Shown one piece after another: positions 32,473 to 41,057 of a DNA stretch of 64,000 nt (positions within the stretch are counted from its first letter, which is position 1; every line of letters begins with the position of its first letter). Source of the stretch: an uncultured Anaeroplasmataceae bacterium (GTDB taxonomy: Bacteria > Bacillota_I > Bacilli_A > Acholeplasmatales > Anaeroplasmataceae); NCBI GenBank assembly GCA_947629825.1, contig CANRFF010000002.1:89875-153874 (forward strand), in the 5' to 3' direction. Position numbers and translations under genes: made by a program. Under the pieces are notes generated by a model. That model made no database searches. It saw only the letters and a list, made by a program, of their open reading frames with translations, and was not told the origin of the DNA.

Positions 32473-32498
32473 ATCTCATTTTGTGAGATATTTTTTTT
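32473..32498 (+). terminator. Orphan plus-strand terminator upstream of the amidase gene
   Basis: ATCTCA/TGAGAT stem (32473-32478/32484-32489) with TTTTG loop, followed by A and T8. No plus-strand gene precedes it; it could end a small RNA starting near 32406. Confidence 0.6.
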
Positions 32499-32668
32499 AT
32501 TATTGACGGTTTTTTCAAACATAAGCATTCTGTTTTTTGTATTTTTTTAAGTTAAATTTAGTTTCAAAAAAATGTATTTTAATCCCCAATTTCGCCATTT
32601 TTTTCTCTTTTTATTGTCGTATAGTTATTTTTGCGGATTTTTTGAACATAAAATGGAGTGGTGATTTG

Positions 32669-33322
32669 ATGAAAAAGAAATGGTTGGGGCTGATTTTGTC
32701 TTTGATTTTTATCGCATTCAGCTTTATGACGACGACAGCCGGACGGATTTCGAGTTGGCAGACGATTTACTTGGATCCCGGTCACGGGGGAACCGACGGG
32801 GGTGCAATGCAAGACGGAATCAAAGAGTCGACTTTGACATTGTCGATTGCCCTTTGTATCAAGGAAATTTTGGAAGAGCATCACTTTCGGGTTTTGTTGA
32901 CACGGACGGAGGATTCTTCTTTGTGCGACAAAGAATTTATCAAAAAAGAAGATATGAGTAAGCGGGTAGCCCAAATCAATCAAAGTGATGCGGCTTTGGC
33001 GCTTTCCATTCATTTGAATCATTTCGGAATAGCGAAATATCGGGGAGCGCAGGTTTTTTACAGTAATGCCAATGCCGGTAATGAAATTCTGGCCAAAACC
33101 ATTCAGAATCATCTCCGGTATTATCTGGGAAATACGGATCGGGAAGTTGTTTTGCGGGATAATATTTTCATTTTGAATCGAATTACGATTCCCTGTTGTA
33201 TCGTAGAATGCGGATTTATGTCCAATCCGGAAGAATTCCGTCTGTTACAGACGGCAGATTACCGGTATCAGTTCGCACAGGCGATTTTATACTCGATTCA
33301 GGATTATTTGAAAGTGTATTGA
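32669..33322 (+). CDS. N-acetylmuramoyl-L-alanine amidase (Amidase_3, CwlD-like)
   Basis: 217 aa from ATG 32669; an upstream in-frame extension would add a second implausible hydrophobic stretch. Residues 1-25 are an uncleaved anchor or signal (KKWLGLILSLIFIAFSFM). The catalytic domain has the zinc ligands in order: H in 'YLDPGHGGTDGGA', E in 'GIKESTLTLSIAL', H in 'LSIHLNH', and the catalytic E in 'CCIVECGFMSNPEE'. It cleaves the amide bond between muramic acid and the stem peptide. The short single-domain form resembles CwlD, but no sporulation genes are present here, so a general wall-turnover role is equally likely. Confidence 0.9.
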   Translation: MKKKWLGLILSLIFIAFSFMTTTAGRISSWQTIYLDPGHGGTDGGAMQDGIKESTLTLSIALCIKEILEEHHFRVLLTRTEDSSLCDKEFIKKEDMSKRVAQINQSDAALALSIHLNHFGIAKYRGAQVFYSNANAGNEILAKTIQNHLRYYLGNTDREVVLRDNIFILNRITIPCCIVECGFMSNPEEFRLLQTADYRYQFAQAILYSIQDYLKVY

Positions 33323-33330
33323 ATATCAAC

Positions 33331-33359
33331 TTGAAAAAAAGAAAATTTCTGAGTACAAT
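33331..33359 (+). promoter_or_regulatory. Promoter of the aldo/keto reductase gene
   Basis: TTGAAA (33331-33336), 17 bp, TACAAT (33354-33359), just behind the amidase stop codon. Confidence 0.7.
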
Positions 33360-33390
33360 TAAATTAAATAAAAGACACGGAGGGAAGTTT

Positions 33391-34500
33391 ATGGAGTACC
33401 GGTATATCAAAAATACAAAAGTTTCTTTGTTGGGAATGGGATGTATGCGATTGCCCGTTCTACCGGATTCGGAGGAAATCGATGTTCCTTTGGTTGAGAA
33501 AATGGTAGAAGAAGCGTACAAGTCCGGAATCACGTATTTTGATACGGCGTATCCGTATCATAACGGGAAAAGCGAAGAGGTCATCGGACAAGTGTTGAAA
33601 AAATATCCGCGGGATCACTTTTATTTGGCGGATAAACTTCCGATTTGGAAATGTCATTCTTTGGACGATGTTCGAAATCTATTCGAAGAACAACTGAAAA
33701 AGTGTCAAGTGGAGTATTTTGATTTTTATTTGTGCCATGCGATGAATATGGAACGGTTTGAAATGTATCAAAAATATCAGGTTTTCCCGTATTTGAAACA
33801 GTTGAAAAAAGAAGGGAAAATCAGACATCTTGGTTTTTCTTTTCATGACGCACCGCAAAAGATTGAGATCATCGCAGACGCATTGGACTGGGATTTTGCG
33901 CAAATTCAATTCAATTATCTGGATTATGAAATGCAGGATGCCCGCAAGCAATATGAAATTCTGACTTCCAAAAACATTTCCGTTATTGTGATGGAACCGG
34001 TTCGGGGCGGGATGCTTGCGAATGTCTGTCCGCAGGCGGAAGAGATTTTCCGAAATGCAAGACCTCAGGCTTCGAATGCTTCTTGGGCGCTTCGATATGT
34101 GGCGCAATTTGAAAATGTCAAAGTCATTTTATCCGGAATGTCCAATCTGGAACAGATGAAAGATAACTTGCACACATTTTCCACTTATGAAGTGCTTTCC
34201 TGCGAAGAAAATCAAGTCATTCAACAAGCCAAAAAAGCCATTTTGGGAGATGATTTTATTCCGTGTACGGGGTGCCGTTACTGTATGCCTTGTCCGTTCG
34301 GTGTGAATATCCCTCAAATTTTCAAAAGTTATAATCTGTACGGAATTCATAAAAATAAAGAAAAATTCTGTCAGGATATGCAGAATCTGGAAGAAGAACA
34401 TCAACCGGATCGTTGTCGGGCTTGCGGAAAATGTATGAAGTCCTGTCCGCAGCGGATTAAAATTCCGGATCAAATGAAAAAAATCGGGGAAATCTTGTGA
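33391..34500 (+). CDS. Aldo/keto reductase with C-terminal 2[4Fe-4S] ferredoxin domain
   Basis: 369 aa from ATG 33391 (GGAGGGAAGTTT upstream). The TIM barrel has 'LGMGCMRLPV', catalytic Asp/Tyr in 'YFDTAYPYHNGKSEEVIG', Lys in 'YLADKLP', and His in 'FYLCHAMN'. Residues about 290-365 carry 'CTGCRYCMPCPFGVNIP' and 'CRACGKCMKSCPQRIKIP', two four-cysteine ferredoxin motifs. This fused type is typical of strict anaerobes and probably couples substrate redox to ferredoxin instead of NADPH alone. The substrate is unknown. Its terminator overlaps the stop codon and it converges on tspO. Confidence 0.92.
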   Translation: MEYRYIKNTKVSLLGMGCMRLPVLPDSEEIDVPLVEKMVEEAYKSGITYFDTAYPYHNGKSEEVIGQVLKKYPRDHFYLADKLPIWKCHSLDDVRNLFEEQLKKCQVEYFDFYLCHAMNMERFEMYQKYQVFPYLKQLKKEGKIRHLGFSFHDAPQKIEIIADALDWDFAQIQFNYLDYEMQDARKQYEILTSKNISVIVMEPVRGGMLANVCPQAEEIFRNARPQASNASWALRYVAQFENVKVILSGMSNLEQMKDNLHTFSTYEVLSCEENQVIQQAKKAILGDDFIPCTGCRYCMPCPFGVNIPQIFKSYNLYGIHKNKEKFCQDMQNLEEEHQPDRCRACGKCMKSCPQRIKIPDQMKKIGEIL

Positions 34501-34511
34501 TTTCCCTTTTT
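34487..34511 (+). terminator. Terminator of the aldo/keto reductase gene
   Basis: GGGAAATC/GATTTCCC stem with TTGT loop, then T5. It includes the stop codon of the gene and the end of the convergent tspO gene. Confidence 0.88.
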
Positions 34512-34971
34512 AATTGATGAGATAGATATGAGCCATTAAGATAGAGGCATAGAATGTCCATAAGAGATAAGGAACGAAAATCAGTCCTTGTCTGGTGTCT
34601 TCTTTATAAGCGGTAAAAGCGATGAATAATCCGGTAATGAAAGAAAAGAACGTAACGCCGAAGGTCAAAAAGAGATTTTTGTTTTGAAAGAAAACGAAAT
34701 TAAAGAAAAATCCGATCAGATAATTCACGACAAAATAAATCATTTGTTCTTTCGAAAGAGTCCGGTTCACATATTTTACGGCCAGATACAAAGCGAATAT
34801 CACGTAAAGAATCGGCCACATAATCGCAAAAAGAATCGCAGGCGGTGCATAAAACGGTCGATTTAAAGAACGATAATATTCCGGTTGGGACGGAAACAAA
34901 AGTGCCGGAAGAAAATACAGTAACATCAATACGGCAAACAGTAAAATGATTTTTACGACTTTTTTTCCCAT
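34510..34971 (-). CDS. tspO: TspO/MBR family membrane protein
   Basis: 153 aa, five membrane segments. The hallmark motifs 'RPFYAPPAILFAIMWPILYVIFALYLA' (segments 1-2) and 'PYLLWTFYASILMAHIYLIN' (segment 5) identify the tryptophan-rich sensory protein/mitochondrial benzodiazepine receptor family, though fewer tryptophans are present than in proteobacterial TspO. TspO proteins bind tetrapyrroles and respond to stress. It converges on the aldo/keto reductase gene, with stops 9 bp apart. Confidence 0.9.
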   Translation of the reverse strand: MGKKVVKIILLFAVLMLLYFLPALLFPSQPEYYRSLNRPFYAPPAILFAIMWPILYVIFALYLAVKYVNRTLSKEQMIYFVVNYLIGFFFNFVFFQNKNLFLTFGVTFFSFITGLFIAFTAYKEDTRQGLIFVPYLLWTFYASILMAHIYLIN

Positions 34972-35099
34972 AACTGAACACCTCTGGTATAGTGTATTAC
35001 GTTTTCATTGAAAAAATTCATTTTTCCGAAAAAAGAGTATCAAAGTAGAAACTCGTAGAAATGTTGGGTGCGGTTTTTATGGAATCGGAATTGCCGGCA

Positions 35100-35108
35100 T
35101 GTTATAAT
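35100..35108 (+). promoter_or_regulatory. Extended -10 promoter of the 73-aa gene
   Basis: TGT-TATAAT (35100-35108) with no clear -35; it lies 27 bp before the start codon. Confidence 0.55.
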
Positions 35109-35135
35109 TAGCCAAACAATAAAAAGAGGGATAGA

Positions 35136-35357
35136 ATGATTGAATTTGTAAAGAAGAATTACCGGCAAATGCTTCAGTTGTTTATGGTCGTAAAATTCAA
35201 TGAGCGTTATGAGTACTATATGATTTTTTCGGAAGAAGAATGTATCGGATATGTGGTTGTCGACGGAAAAGAACTTTTCCCGAAATTTTTCACAACGGAA
35301 AAAGACGTGATTTCCCGCTGTACCCAACAAATGAAATATCGATTTTCGGAATCCTGA
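35136..35357 (+). CDS. Small protein of unknown function, 73 aa
   Basis: No family recognised. The sequence is soluble and mixed alpha/beta: a helix with 'YRQMLQLFMVVKFNERYEYYMIF', then 'GYVVVDGKELFPKFFTTEKDVISRCTQQMKYRF'. An AGAGGG ribosome site, an extended -10 promoter before and a terminator directly after make it a convincing monocistronic gene. There is no signal peptide. Confidence 0.65.
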   Translation: MIEFVKKNYRQMLQLFMVVKFNERYEYYMIFSEEECIGYVVVDGKELFPKFFTTEKDVISRCTQQMKYRFSES

Positions 35358-35373
35358 AAGCGAAAGGGCAAAG

Positions 35374-35395
35374 AGACAAATCCTTTGTCTTTTTT
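35374..35395 (+). terminator. Terminator of the 73-aa gene
   Basis: AGACAAA/TTTGTCT stem with TCC loop, followed by T5; the T run leads straight into the TTGACT -35 of the next operon. Confidence 0.82.
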
Positions 35396-35396
35396 A

Positions 35397-35425
35397 TTGA
35401 CTTGTTTTAGTTTGGGTTATAAAAT
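35397..35425 (+). promoter_or_regulatory. Promoter of the MarR-ABC-FtsX operon with direct repeat
   Basis: TTGACT (35397-35402), 17 bp, TAAAAT (35420-35425). GTTATA occurs at 35416 and 35427, one helical turn apart over the -10 region, a possible MarR site. Confidence 0.65.
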
Positions 35426-35458
35426 AGTTATAGGGAGAAAACAAAAAGAGGTGTTAAA

Positions 35459-35869
35459 ATGAATCCGACGGATCTTTTGAAAGAAGAACTTTCCGAATTG
35501 ATGAAATTGGGTCAATTCAAAGATTTGAAAATATTTGTCGAAGGAGAAACGGCAGTATTGTTTATGTTGTATTCTCATAAAAAAATGACCCCCAAAGAAC
35601 TATCGAAGGTGTTGGGAATTACCAAAGGAAGAGTGACCTCTTTGTTGAATCGTCTCAATGAGAAAAAATATATCCGGATTTCCATATCTTCGGAAGACCG
35701 CAGATGTTTCAATGTCGAGTTGACGGAAGCGGGAATGCATGAGTTACGGCCGAAGATGAATCGGGCGGAGAAACACTTGAAGCGTGTTTTTGAGGTTTTG
35801 AAAGAAGAAAAAATGAATCTTTTGATTGAATTGATTCACGAAATGAGAACATCGTTGGAGGCGGAATAA
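35459..35869 (+). CDS. MarR-family transcriptional regulator
   Basis: 136 aa. Winged helix-turn-helix with 'MTPKELSKVLGITKGRVTSLLNRLNEKKYIRISISSEDRRCFNVELTEAG' (about 40-95), the classic MarR recognition helix and DRR wing. The flanking helices form the dimer. MarR proteins repress efflux operons until a small ligand binds. Here it is the first gene before an ABC transporter, with ATPase starting one base after the stop, so autoregulation of the operon is likely. Confidence 0.93.
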   Translation: MNPTDLLKEELSELMKLGQFKDLKIFVEGETAVLFMLYSHKKMTPKELSKVLGITKGRVTSLLNRLNEKKYIRISISSEDRRCFNVELTEAGMHELRPKMNRAEKHLKRVFEVLKEEKMNLLIELIHEMRTSLEAE

Positions 35870-36571
35870 ATGGATTATGTTGTTTTTGATCGGGTAACGA
35901 AAAAATATGTGATGGGGAGTTCGGAAATTTATGCGAATCGGGAAGTTTCTTTTTCGATCCGCCAGAAAGAATTTTGTGTGATTGTCGGACCGTCCGGTGC
36001 CGGAAAAACCACGATTCTGAATCTGTTGGGCGGGATGGAAACCGCCGATGAAGGCCATATTTTCGTCGATGGACGGGAGATTACGCAAATGAAAGAAAAA
36101 GATTTGACGAATTATCGCCGATATGATGTCGGATTTGTGTTTCAGTTTTATAATTTAATGCCGAATCTGACGGCGTTGGAAAATATTGAAATCGCATCGG
36201 AAATCTGTAAAAATCCATTGAAAGCCGCAGATACGTTGTCTCAGGTGGGACTGGAAGGAAGATTTCAGAATTTCCCTTCGCAGTTGTCCGGCGGGGAACA
36301 ACAAAGAGTATCCATTGCGAGAGCGATTGCGAAAAATCCCAAAATTCTGCTTTGTGACGAGCCGACGGGCGCTTTGGATTATTTGACCGGAAAAAGCATT
36401 TTGAAATTACTGCACAATACCTGTCGGAATATGGGAAAAACGGTGATTGTCATCACTCATAATACGGCTTTGACACAAATGGCCGATCATGTCATTCAGA
36501 TTAAAAACGGGTCGGTGGAAAAGGAATATTGGAATGAATCTCCGCAAAATATTGATGAAATCGAATGGTGA
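35870..36571 (+). CDS. ABC transporter ATP-binding protein (MacB/LolD type)
   Basis: 233 aa. Walker A 'GPSGAGKTT', Q-loop 'VFQFYNLMPNLTALENIEIA', signature 'LSGGEQQRVSIARA', Walker B 'ILLCDEPTGALD' and H-loop 'VITHN' are complete. The 'FQFYNLMPNLTALENV'-like sequence is typical of ATPases that partner FtsX-type permeases. It works with the next gene, whose start overlaps this stop. Confidence 0.95.
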   Translation: MDYVVFDRVTKKYVMGSSEIYANREVSFSIRQKEFCVIVGPSGAGKTTILNLLGGMETADEGHIFVDGREITQMKEKDLTNYRRYDVGFVFQFYNLMPNLTALENIEIASEICKNPLKAADTLSQVGLEGRFQNFPSQLSGGEQQRVSIARAIAKNPKILLCDEPTGALDYLTGKSILKLLHNTCRNMGKTVIVITHNTALTQMADHVIQIKNGSVEKEYWNESPQNIDEIEW

Positions 36572-38895
36572 TGAAAATGAAAACATTTCGAAAATCCGTT
36601 TTTAGAGATTTAAAAAAGAATCTGAGTCGTTTTATTGCGATTATTGCCATTATGGCGCTGGGGGTCGGTTTTCTGATCGGACTTCTTTCGGCAACACCGG
36701 ATTTGGAAAAATCGATGGATTCGTATTATGATCGGGAACAAATGTGGGATATTTTGATTAAAAATACCGACCCAAGAGGGTTTACGGAAGAAGATTTGGA
36801 AAACCTTCAAAACGAATTTTCCGATTTTGAAAAAGCAGAAACATATTTTCAAAACGATATCGTCGGAAGTTATCAGGATAGCGATATTACTTTACGTCAA
36901 GTCATTTGTTCTTTTTCTTCGGAAACGGCAAAAATTCATTTGATCGAAGGGACGCTTCCGCAAGAAGAAAACGAAATCGTTGTGCAGAATATCGGTATTT
37001 TTCAATCGGCATCGCCGGTCGGCAAAAGTCTGAAAATCAGGGGAAACGATTATACGATTGTCGGCGTTTGCGAAAGCCCCGTTTATTTTTATAAACTGCC
37101 GGAACCTGCTCTTGCGGGAACGGGGAATTTGGATGCGGTGGTTTATCAGGATCGATCCTTTTCCATGATTCCTTATCCCGATACGGATCTGGTGATTCGG
37201 GTTGCGGGATTTTCGTCGAAAAATTGTTTTTCATCCAAGTATTTCGATGATTTAAAAGTCTATGAAGAGCAGTTGGAAGACCATGCGAAAGAAAATCATA
37301 AATCTTGGATCGTACTGGACCGGAAAAGCAATGCCAGTTATGTCAGTTTTAAAGAAAATGCCGAAAAAGTCAATAAAATCGCCGTAGTGTTTCCGGTCTT
37401 TTTCTTCTTTATTGCTGCTTTGATTGCGCTCACTTCGATGACGAGGTTGGTTACGGAAGATCGAATGAGTATCGGAACGCTCAAATCACTGGGTTTTTCC
37501 AAAGGAACCATTCTTGCGAAATACCTGTCGTACTCTTTTTTGGCTTGTATGATCGGCTCGGTCGGCGGAATTTTAATCGGAGTTTATTTGTTGCCTATGG
37601 TCATTTATCAGGCTTATGTAACGCTTTTTCTGATGCCGAAAGGAATTTTTTTGTGGAATGGTTGGTTTATTTTATTGGCATTTGTCTCTATGACGGGAAC
37701 CATTCTTGCAGTAACGATATACACTTGCCTCAAAACTTTGAAAGAACGACCGAATTCTTTACTGATTCCCCGTAGTCCGCGCCCGGGCAAAAGAATCTTA
37801 TTGGAAAAGATTCCTTGGATTTGGTCTCATCTGAAATTCAAGTACAAATCCGCAATTCGCAACATTTTCCGCTTTAAGAAAAATCTGTTGATGATGATGA
37901 TCGGGATCGGCGGATGTATGGCGTTGATTTTGGTAGCATTCGGATTGCAGGATTCGATCAATGCGCTTTCTCAAGATCAGTATCGGGATATTCTGAAATA
38001 TGATTTATTGATGGAAACAAGCGGTTCTTTGAATTTGGAAGAAATCATCAAAGACAGTCAGACGCTTCCGATTCGTTTGGAGAAAACTCAACTGAAAGAA
38101 AATACGGATTACGATGTTTCGTTGATTTATGCGGATGAACGGATTTTGGAATATATGGATTTGAATGTTTCCGAGTTCCGACAAAAAGATGTGATTATCT
38201 CCAAGCAGTTATCGGTGGATTTTCATTGGGGGAAAAATGATCTCATTCGTCTTCAAAATTCGCAAAGCGATTGGTCTTTTACGGTAAGTTCGGTATTCGA
38301 AAATTATATCGGCAATTATGTGATTGTTTATTCGGAGGATCTTTCGGATTCCAATGCCTTGTTTTTGCGTTACGGAACGGACGATCGAAAGCGGGAAGAA
38401 GAAATCGTTCAGAAACTGTATCAACTTCCCGAAATCCGTCAGATCGAAGTCCTGTCAACTACCAAAGAAAACTATGGTACGATGCTCGACAGTTTACGAA
38501 CGATCATATCCGTGATTATTCTTTGTTCGGGAGCGCTTGCGGTGATTGTTATCTACAATCTGACGAATATCAATATCAACGAACGTTTGAAAGAAATCGC
38601 CACTTTGAAAGTTCTCGGCTATCACAGAAAAGAAATTTGCGGATATATTTATCGGGAGATCATCATTATGAGCGTTTTCGGTATGTTGTTCGGCTTCTTG
38701 TTGGGCGTGGTGCTGAATTATTTTGTAATGCATCAACTGGCCAGTATCGGCCAATATTTCAAAACGTCGTTAAACGGGTGGAATTATTTGTATGGTATCG
38801 GTATCACTTTGGCGTTTGTATTGTTGGTTTTGGTTTTGTTTATTCCGAAAATGAAAAAAATCAAAATGGTCGAATCCTTGAAATGTGTGGATTAG
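36571..38895 (+). CDS. FtsX-like ABC permease with two FtsX domains
   Basis: 774 aa from the ATG in the TGATG overlap (ATGs at 36565 and 36577 are also possible). The layout is one N-terminal membrane helix (ALGVGFLIGLL), a large extracytoplasmic domain (about 50-265), three helices of the first FtsX domain (270-390), a second outer domain with 'LILVAFGLQDSI', and three C-terminal helices starting 'IISVIILCSGALAVIVIYNLTNININERLKEIATLKVLG'. This mechanotransmission type exports or displaces antimicrobial peptides and lipids. MarR control suggests a small-molecule or peptide resistance function. Substrate not known. Confidence 0.92.
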   Translation: MKMKTFRKSVFRDLKKNLSRFIAIIAIMALGVGFLIGLLSATPDLEKSMDSYYDREQMWDILIKNTDPRGFTEEDLENLQNEFSDFEKAETYFQNDIVGSYQDSDITLRQVICSFSSETAKIHLIEGTLPQEENEIVVQNIGIFQSASPVGKSLKIRGNDYTIVGVCESPVYFYKLPEPALAGTGNLDAVVYQDRSFSMIPYPDTDLVIRVAGFSSKNCFSSKYFDDLKVYEEQLEDHAKENHKSWIVLDRKSNASYVSFKENAEKVNKIAVVFPVFFFFIAALIALTSMTRLVTEDRMSIGTLKSLGFSKGTILAKYLSYSFLACMIGSVGGILIGVYLLPMVIYQAYVTLFLMPKGIFLWNGWFILLAFVSMTGTILAVTIYTCLKTLKERPNSLLIPRSPRPGKRILLEKIPWIWSHLKFKYKSAIRNIFRFKKNLLMMMIGIGGCMALILVAFGLQDSINALSQDQYRDILKYDLLMETSGSLNLEEIIKDSQTLPIRLEKTQLKENTDYDVSLIYADERILEYMDLNVSEFRQKDVIISKQLSVDFHWGKNDLIRLQNSQSDWSFTVSSVFENYIGNYVIVYSEDLSDSNALFLRYGTDDRKREEEIVQKLYQLPEIRQIEVLSTTKENYGTMLDSLRTIISVIILCSGALAVIVIYNLTNININERLKEIATLKVLGYHRKEICGYIYREIIIMSVFGMLFGFLLGVVLNYFVMHQLASIGQYFKTSLNGWNYLYGIGITLAFVLLVLVLFIPKMKKIKMVESLKCVD

Positions 38896-38910
38896 AGTGT
38901 TTTTTCGCAT

Positions 38911-38939
38911 TTTACAATTCGGTATGAATATGGTATAAT
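38911..38939 (+). promoter_or_regulatory. Near-consensus promoter of the 132-aa membrane protein gene
   Basis: TTTACA (38911-38916), 17 bp ending in TGG, TATAAT (38934-38939). Confidence 0.8.
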
Positions 38940-38975
38940 TTTATCAATAAAAATAACTTTTGGAGGTTGAAAACG

Positions 38976-39374
38976 ATGAAAGGAAGAATTTACGGGGGAA
39001 TTGTTTTGGCACTGGTTTGTCTGGCGTCGATCGGATTGATTTTCGCATTTGATACGCAGGAAGCCTATCAAATTGTCAGTACAGAAGGTAAAATCGTTTA
39101 TTATACTTGTAAAGTCTTGGCGATTTTGATGTTGGTAGCGGTAATGGCTTATGCCTTTTTGCGCAAAAATCAACGCAATCTTCCGATTTTGATGTATGGT
39201 CTGGCGGTTCTCTATCAGTTTTTACCTTTGGGAATCCGGTTTTTGAGTATCGGAGAAAATCCGAATATCATTGTCTCTTGGCTTTTGGTCAGTTTTGTGA
39301 CGATTCTTTTTATCGGTGTCATGTTGGCGTTTGAATTTATCAGTTCCAAAGACGGTACCAAAAGTAGCGAATAA
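38976..39374 (+). CDS. Unknown small membrane protein, 132 aa
   Basis: Four predicted membrane helices: about 6-25 (GIVLALVCLASIGLIFAF), 48-65 (VLAILMLVAVMAYAFL), 73-90 (ILMYGLAVLYQFLPLGI) and 104-125 (WLLVSFVTILFIGVMLAFEF). No family is recognised. ATG 38976 has GGAGG ten bases upstream. Own strong promoter and terminator; it is between the efflux operon and a GH43 gene, and the context gives no clear clue. Confidence 0.72.
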   Translation: MKGRIYGGIVLALVCLASIGLIFAFDTQEAYQIVSTEGKIVYYTCKVLAILMLVAVMAYAFLRKNQRNLPILMYGLAVLYQFLPLGIRFLSIGENPNIIVSWLLVSFVTILFIGVMLAFEFISSKDGTKSSE

Positions 39375-39384
39375 AAAAAACAGA

Positions 39385-39413
39385 CAGTAGCCGAAACGGA
39401 GGCTACTGTTTTT
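39385..39413 (+). terminator. Terminator of the 132-aa membrane protein gene
   Basis: CAGTAGCC/GGCTACTG stem with 8-nt loop and T5. Confidence 0.88.
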
Positions 39414-39439
39414 CTATGGAAGAAGTTGGAGGGGAAAAA

Positions 39440-41002
39440 ATGAAAATCAAAAATCCGATTTTGAAAGGATTCCATCCGGATCCGTGTATTATTTGTGTGG
39501 AAGATACGTTTTATATCGCCACCTCTACATTTGAATATTTTCCCGGAGTCAATTTTTATCAGTCCAAAGATCTTGTCCACTGGGAACAAATCGACAGTCC
39601 TTTAAATACCGAAGAACTGTTGGATATGAGAAGTCAAGTGGCTTCCAGTGGCGTATGGGCACCGGATCTGACTTATGCGGACGGCCGATTTTATTTGGTG
39701 TATTCCAATATGTCTCATGTTCAAAGCGGCCCCTTTAAAGACGGAAGCAATTATATTGTTACCGCTTCGAAGATTCAAGGGCCTTGGAGTTTTCCGCACT
39801 ATTTCAATTCCAGTGGATTCGATGCGTCGTTATTTCACGATAAAAACGGGAAGTCTTACTTCGTCAATATGGAATGGAATTTTACCAAAGGTGGTTCGAA
39901 ACCGTCTTTTACCGGAATTTTATTACAGGAAATCGATCGGAGAACTCTGGAGAAAAAAGGGCCGGTGAAACGAATTTTCACGGGTTCGGAATGGGGATTT
40001 ACAGAGGGGCCTCATCTGTATCAAAAAGACGGGTACTATTATTTGTTCTGTGCCGAAGGCGGAACGGGATTTCGTCATGCGGAAATCGTTGCCCGTTCTC
40101 GTCAGGTGGAAGGTCCGTATGAAATTCATCCGAACACGCATCTTCTTCATTCTCACGAAGGACTTTCTTTACAACGAACGGGACATGCTTCTTTGGTAGA
40201 CGGTAAAGAAAACGGTTGGTTGATCGCTTATCTTTGCGGAAGAAAAAATTCTTCCGGAAAGTGTATTTTGGGAAGAGAAACCGCTTTGCAGAATATTGTT
40301 TGGAAAGACGACTGGCCGTATTTGGCCGATGGAACGGATTGTGCTTCCGAAACCTTTTTTTTGGTAAAGGAAACCGAAATCCATCCCGAAAATCCTTTGA
40401 CGCAATATGCGGTGGCTTCCGAAAAATTCGCAAGGGATTTCAAGACGCTTCGTATGCCGATGGATCGCTTTCGCAAAATCGAGAAAGACAGAATCATTTT
40501 GGAAGGAAAAGAATCTCTGCATTCGGAATATATGCAAAATGCACTGTTTCGTCCGCAGACCGAATTGAATTGCAGTTTTCAGGTCCATTTGAAATATGAA
40601 CCGAATGGTTATCAGGAGTGGGCGGGAATGACCTATCGTTATCAGGAAAGCAATTTTTTTGCCTTTTATTCGACGTTTGACGAACAACTTCAACAAAAAG
40701 TTCTGCGCCTGATGATTTCCGAAGATTATCGGGTGACTTATGATCCGCAAGTGGTTTTTATCGGCTGTGAAGTGGATTTGAAATGCAGGGTCAGGGACAA
40801 CAAAGTCAGATTCTATTATTCGACCGACGGGAAAAACGAGATTCCTTTCGGGGAAGAATATTCCAATGATTTTCTCACGGACGATGCGATTCAAGGCGGA
40901 TTTACCGGAGCTCATTTCGGTTTTTTTGCCTGTGATTTGGCATTTCATCGAAAAGAAGCGGAATTCAGCAAAATTTGTTATCAAAACGAGGATGATATTT
41001 GA
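39440..41002 (+). CDS. Glycoside hydrolase family 43 (beta-xylosidase/arabinosidase type)
   Basis: 520 aa from ATG 39440 behind GGAGGGG. The five-bladed propeller starts 'NPILKGFHPDPCIICVEDTFYIATSTFEYFPGVNFYQSKDLVHWEQIDSPL', with catalytic base Asp in 'FHPDP'. Transition-state Asp 'FDASLFHDKNGKSYFV' and acid Glu 'TEGPHLYQKDGYYYLF' follow. Residues about 330-515 form the C-terminal beta-sandwich of GH43 beta-xylosidases (GH43_11-like). No signal peptide, so it acts on imported oligosaccharides such as xylobiose. It stands alone with no adjacent transporter or xyl gene, which is unusual for this family. Confidence 0.93.
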   Translation: MKIKNPILKGFHPDPCIICVEDTFYIATSTFEYFPGVNFYQSKDLVHWEQIDSPLNTEELLDMRSQVASSGVWAPDLTYADGRFYLVYSNMSHVQSGPFKDGSNYIVTASKIQGPWSFPHYFNSSGFDASLFHDKNGKSYFVNMEWNFTKGGSKPSFTGILLQEIDRRTLEKKGPVKRIFTGSEWGFTEGPHLYQKDGYYYLFCAEGGTGFRHAEIVARSRQVEGPYEIHPNTHLLHSHEGLSLQRTGHASLVDGKENGWLIAYLCGRKNSSGKCILGRETALQNIVWKDDWPYLADGTDCASETFFLVKETEIHPENPLTQYAVASEKFARDFKTLRMPMDRFRKIEKDRIILEGKESLHSEYMQNALFRPQTELNCSFQVHLKYEPNGYQEWAGMTYRYQESNFFAFYSTFDEQLQQKVLRLMISEDYRVTYDPQVVFIGCEVDLKCRVRDNKVRFYYSTDGKNEIPFGEEYSNDFLTDDAIQGGFTGAHFGFFACDLAFHRKEAEFSKICYQNEDDI

Positions 41003-41027
41003 TTATCCCGTCAATTAGAGGTATAAT
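40999..41027 (+). promoter_or_regulatory. Promoter of the CobW GTPase pair
   Basis: TTGATT (40999-41004) overlapping the GH43 stop, 17 bp, TATAAT (41022-41027). No Zur-like palindrome is recognisable. Confidence 0.72.
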
Positions 41028-41057
41028 ATAACCATATGGGAAAAGAGGTTAAAAACA

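Noticed and set aside
40983-41057. Zur-type operator before the CobW GTPases
   Set aside because: The GGTATAATATAACC stretch has only short imperfect symmetry and does not match the TCGTAAT-type Firmicute Zur box.
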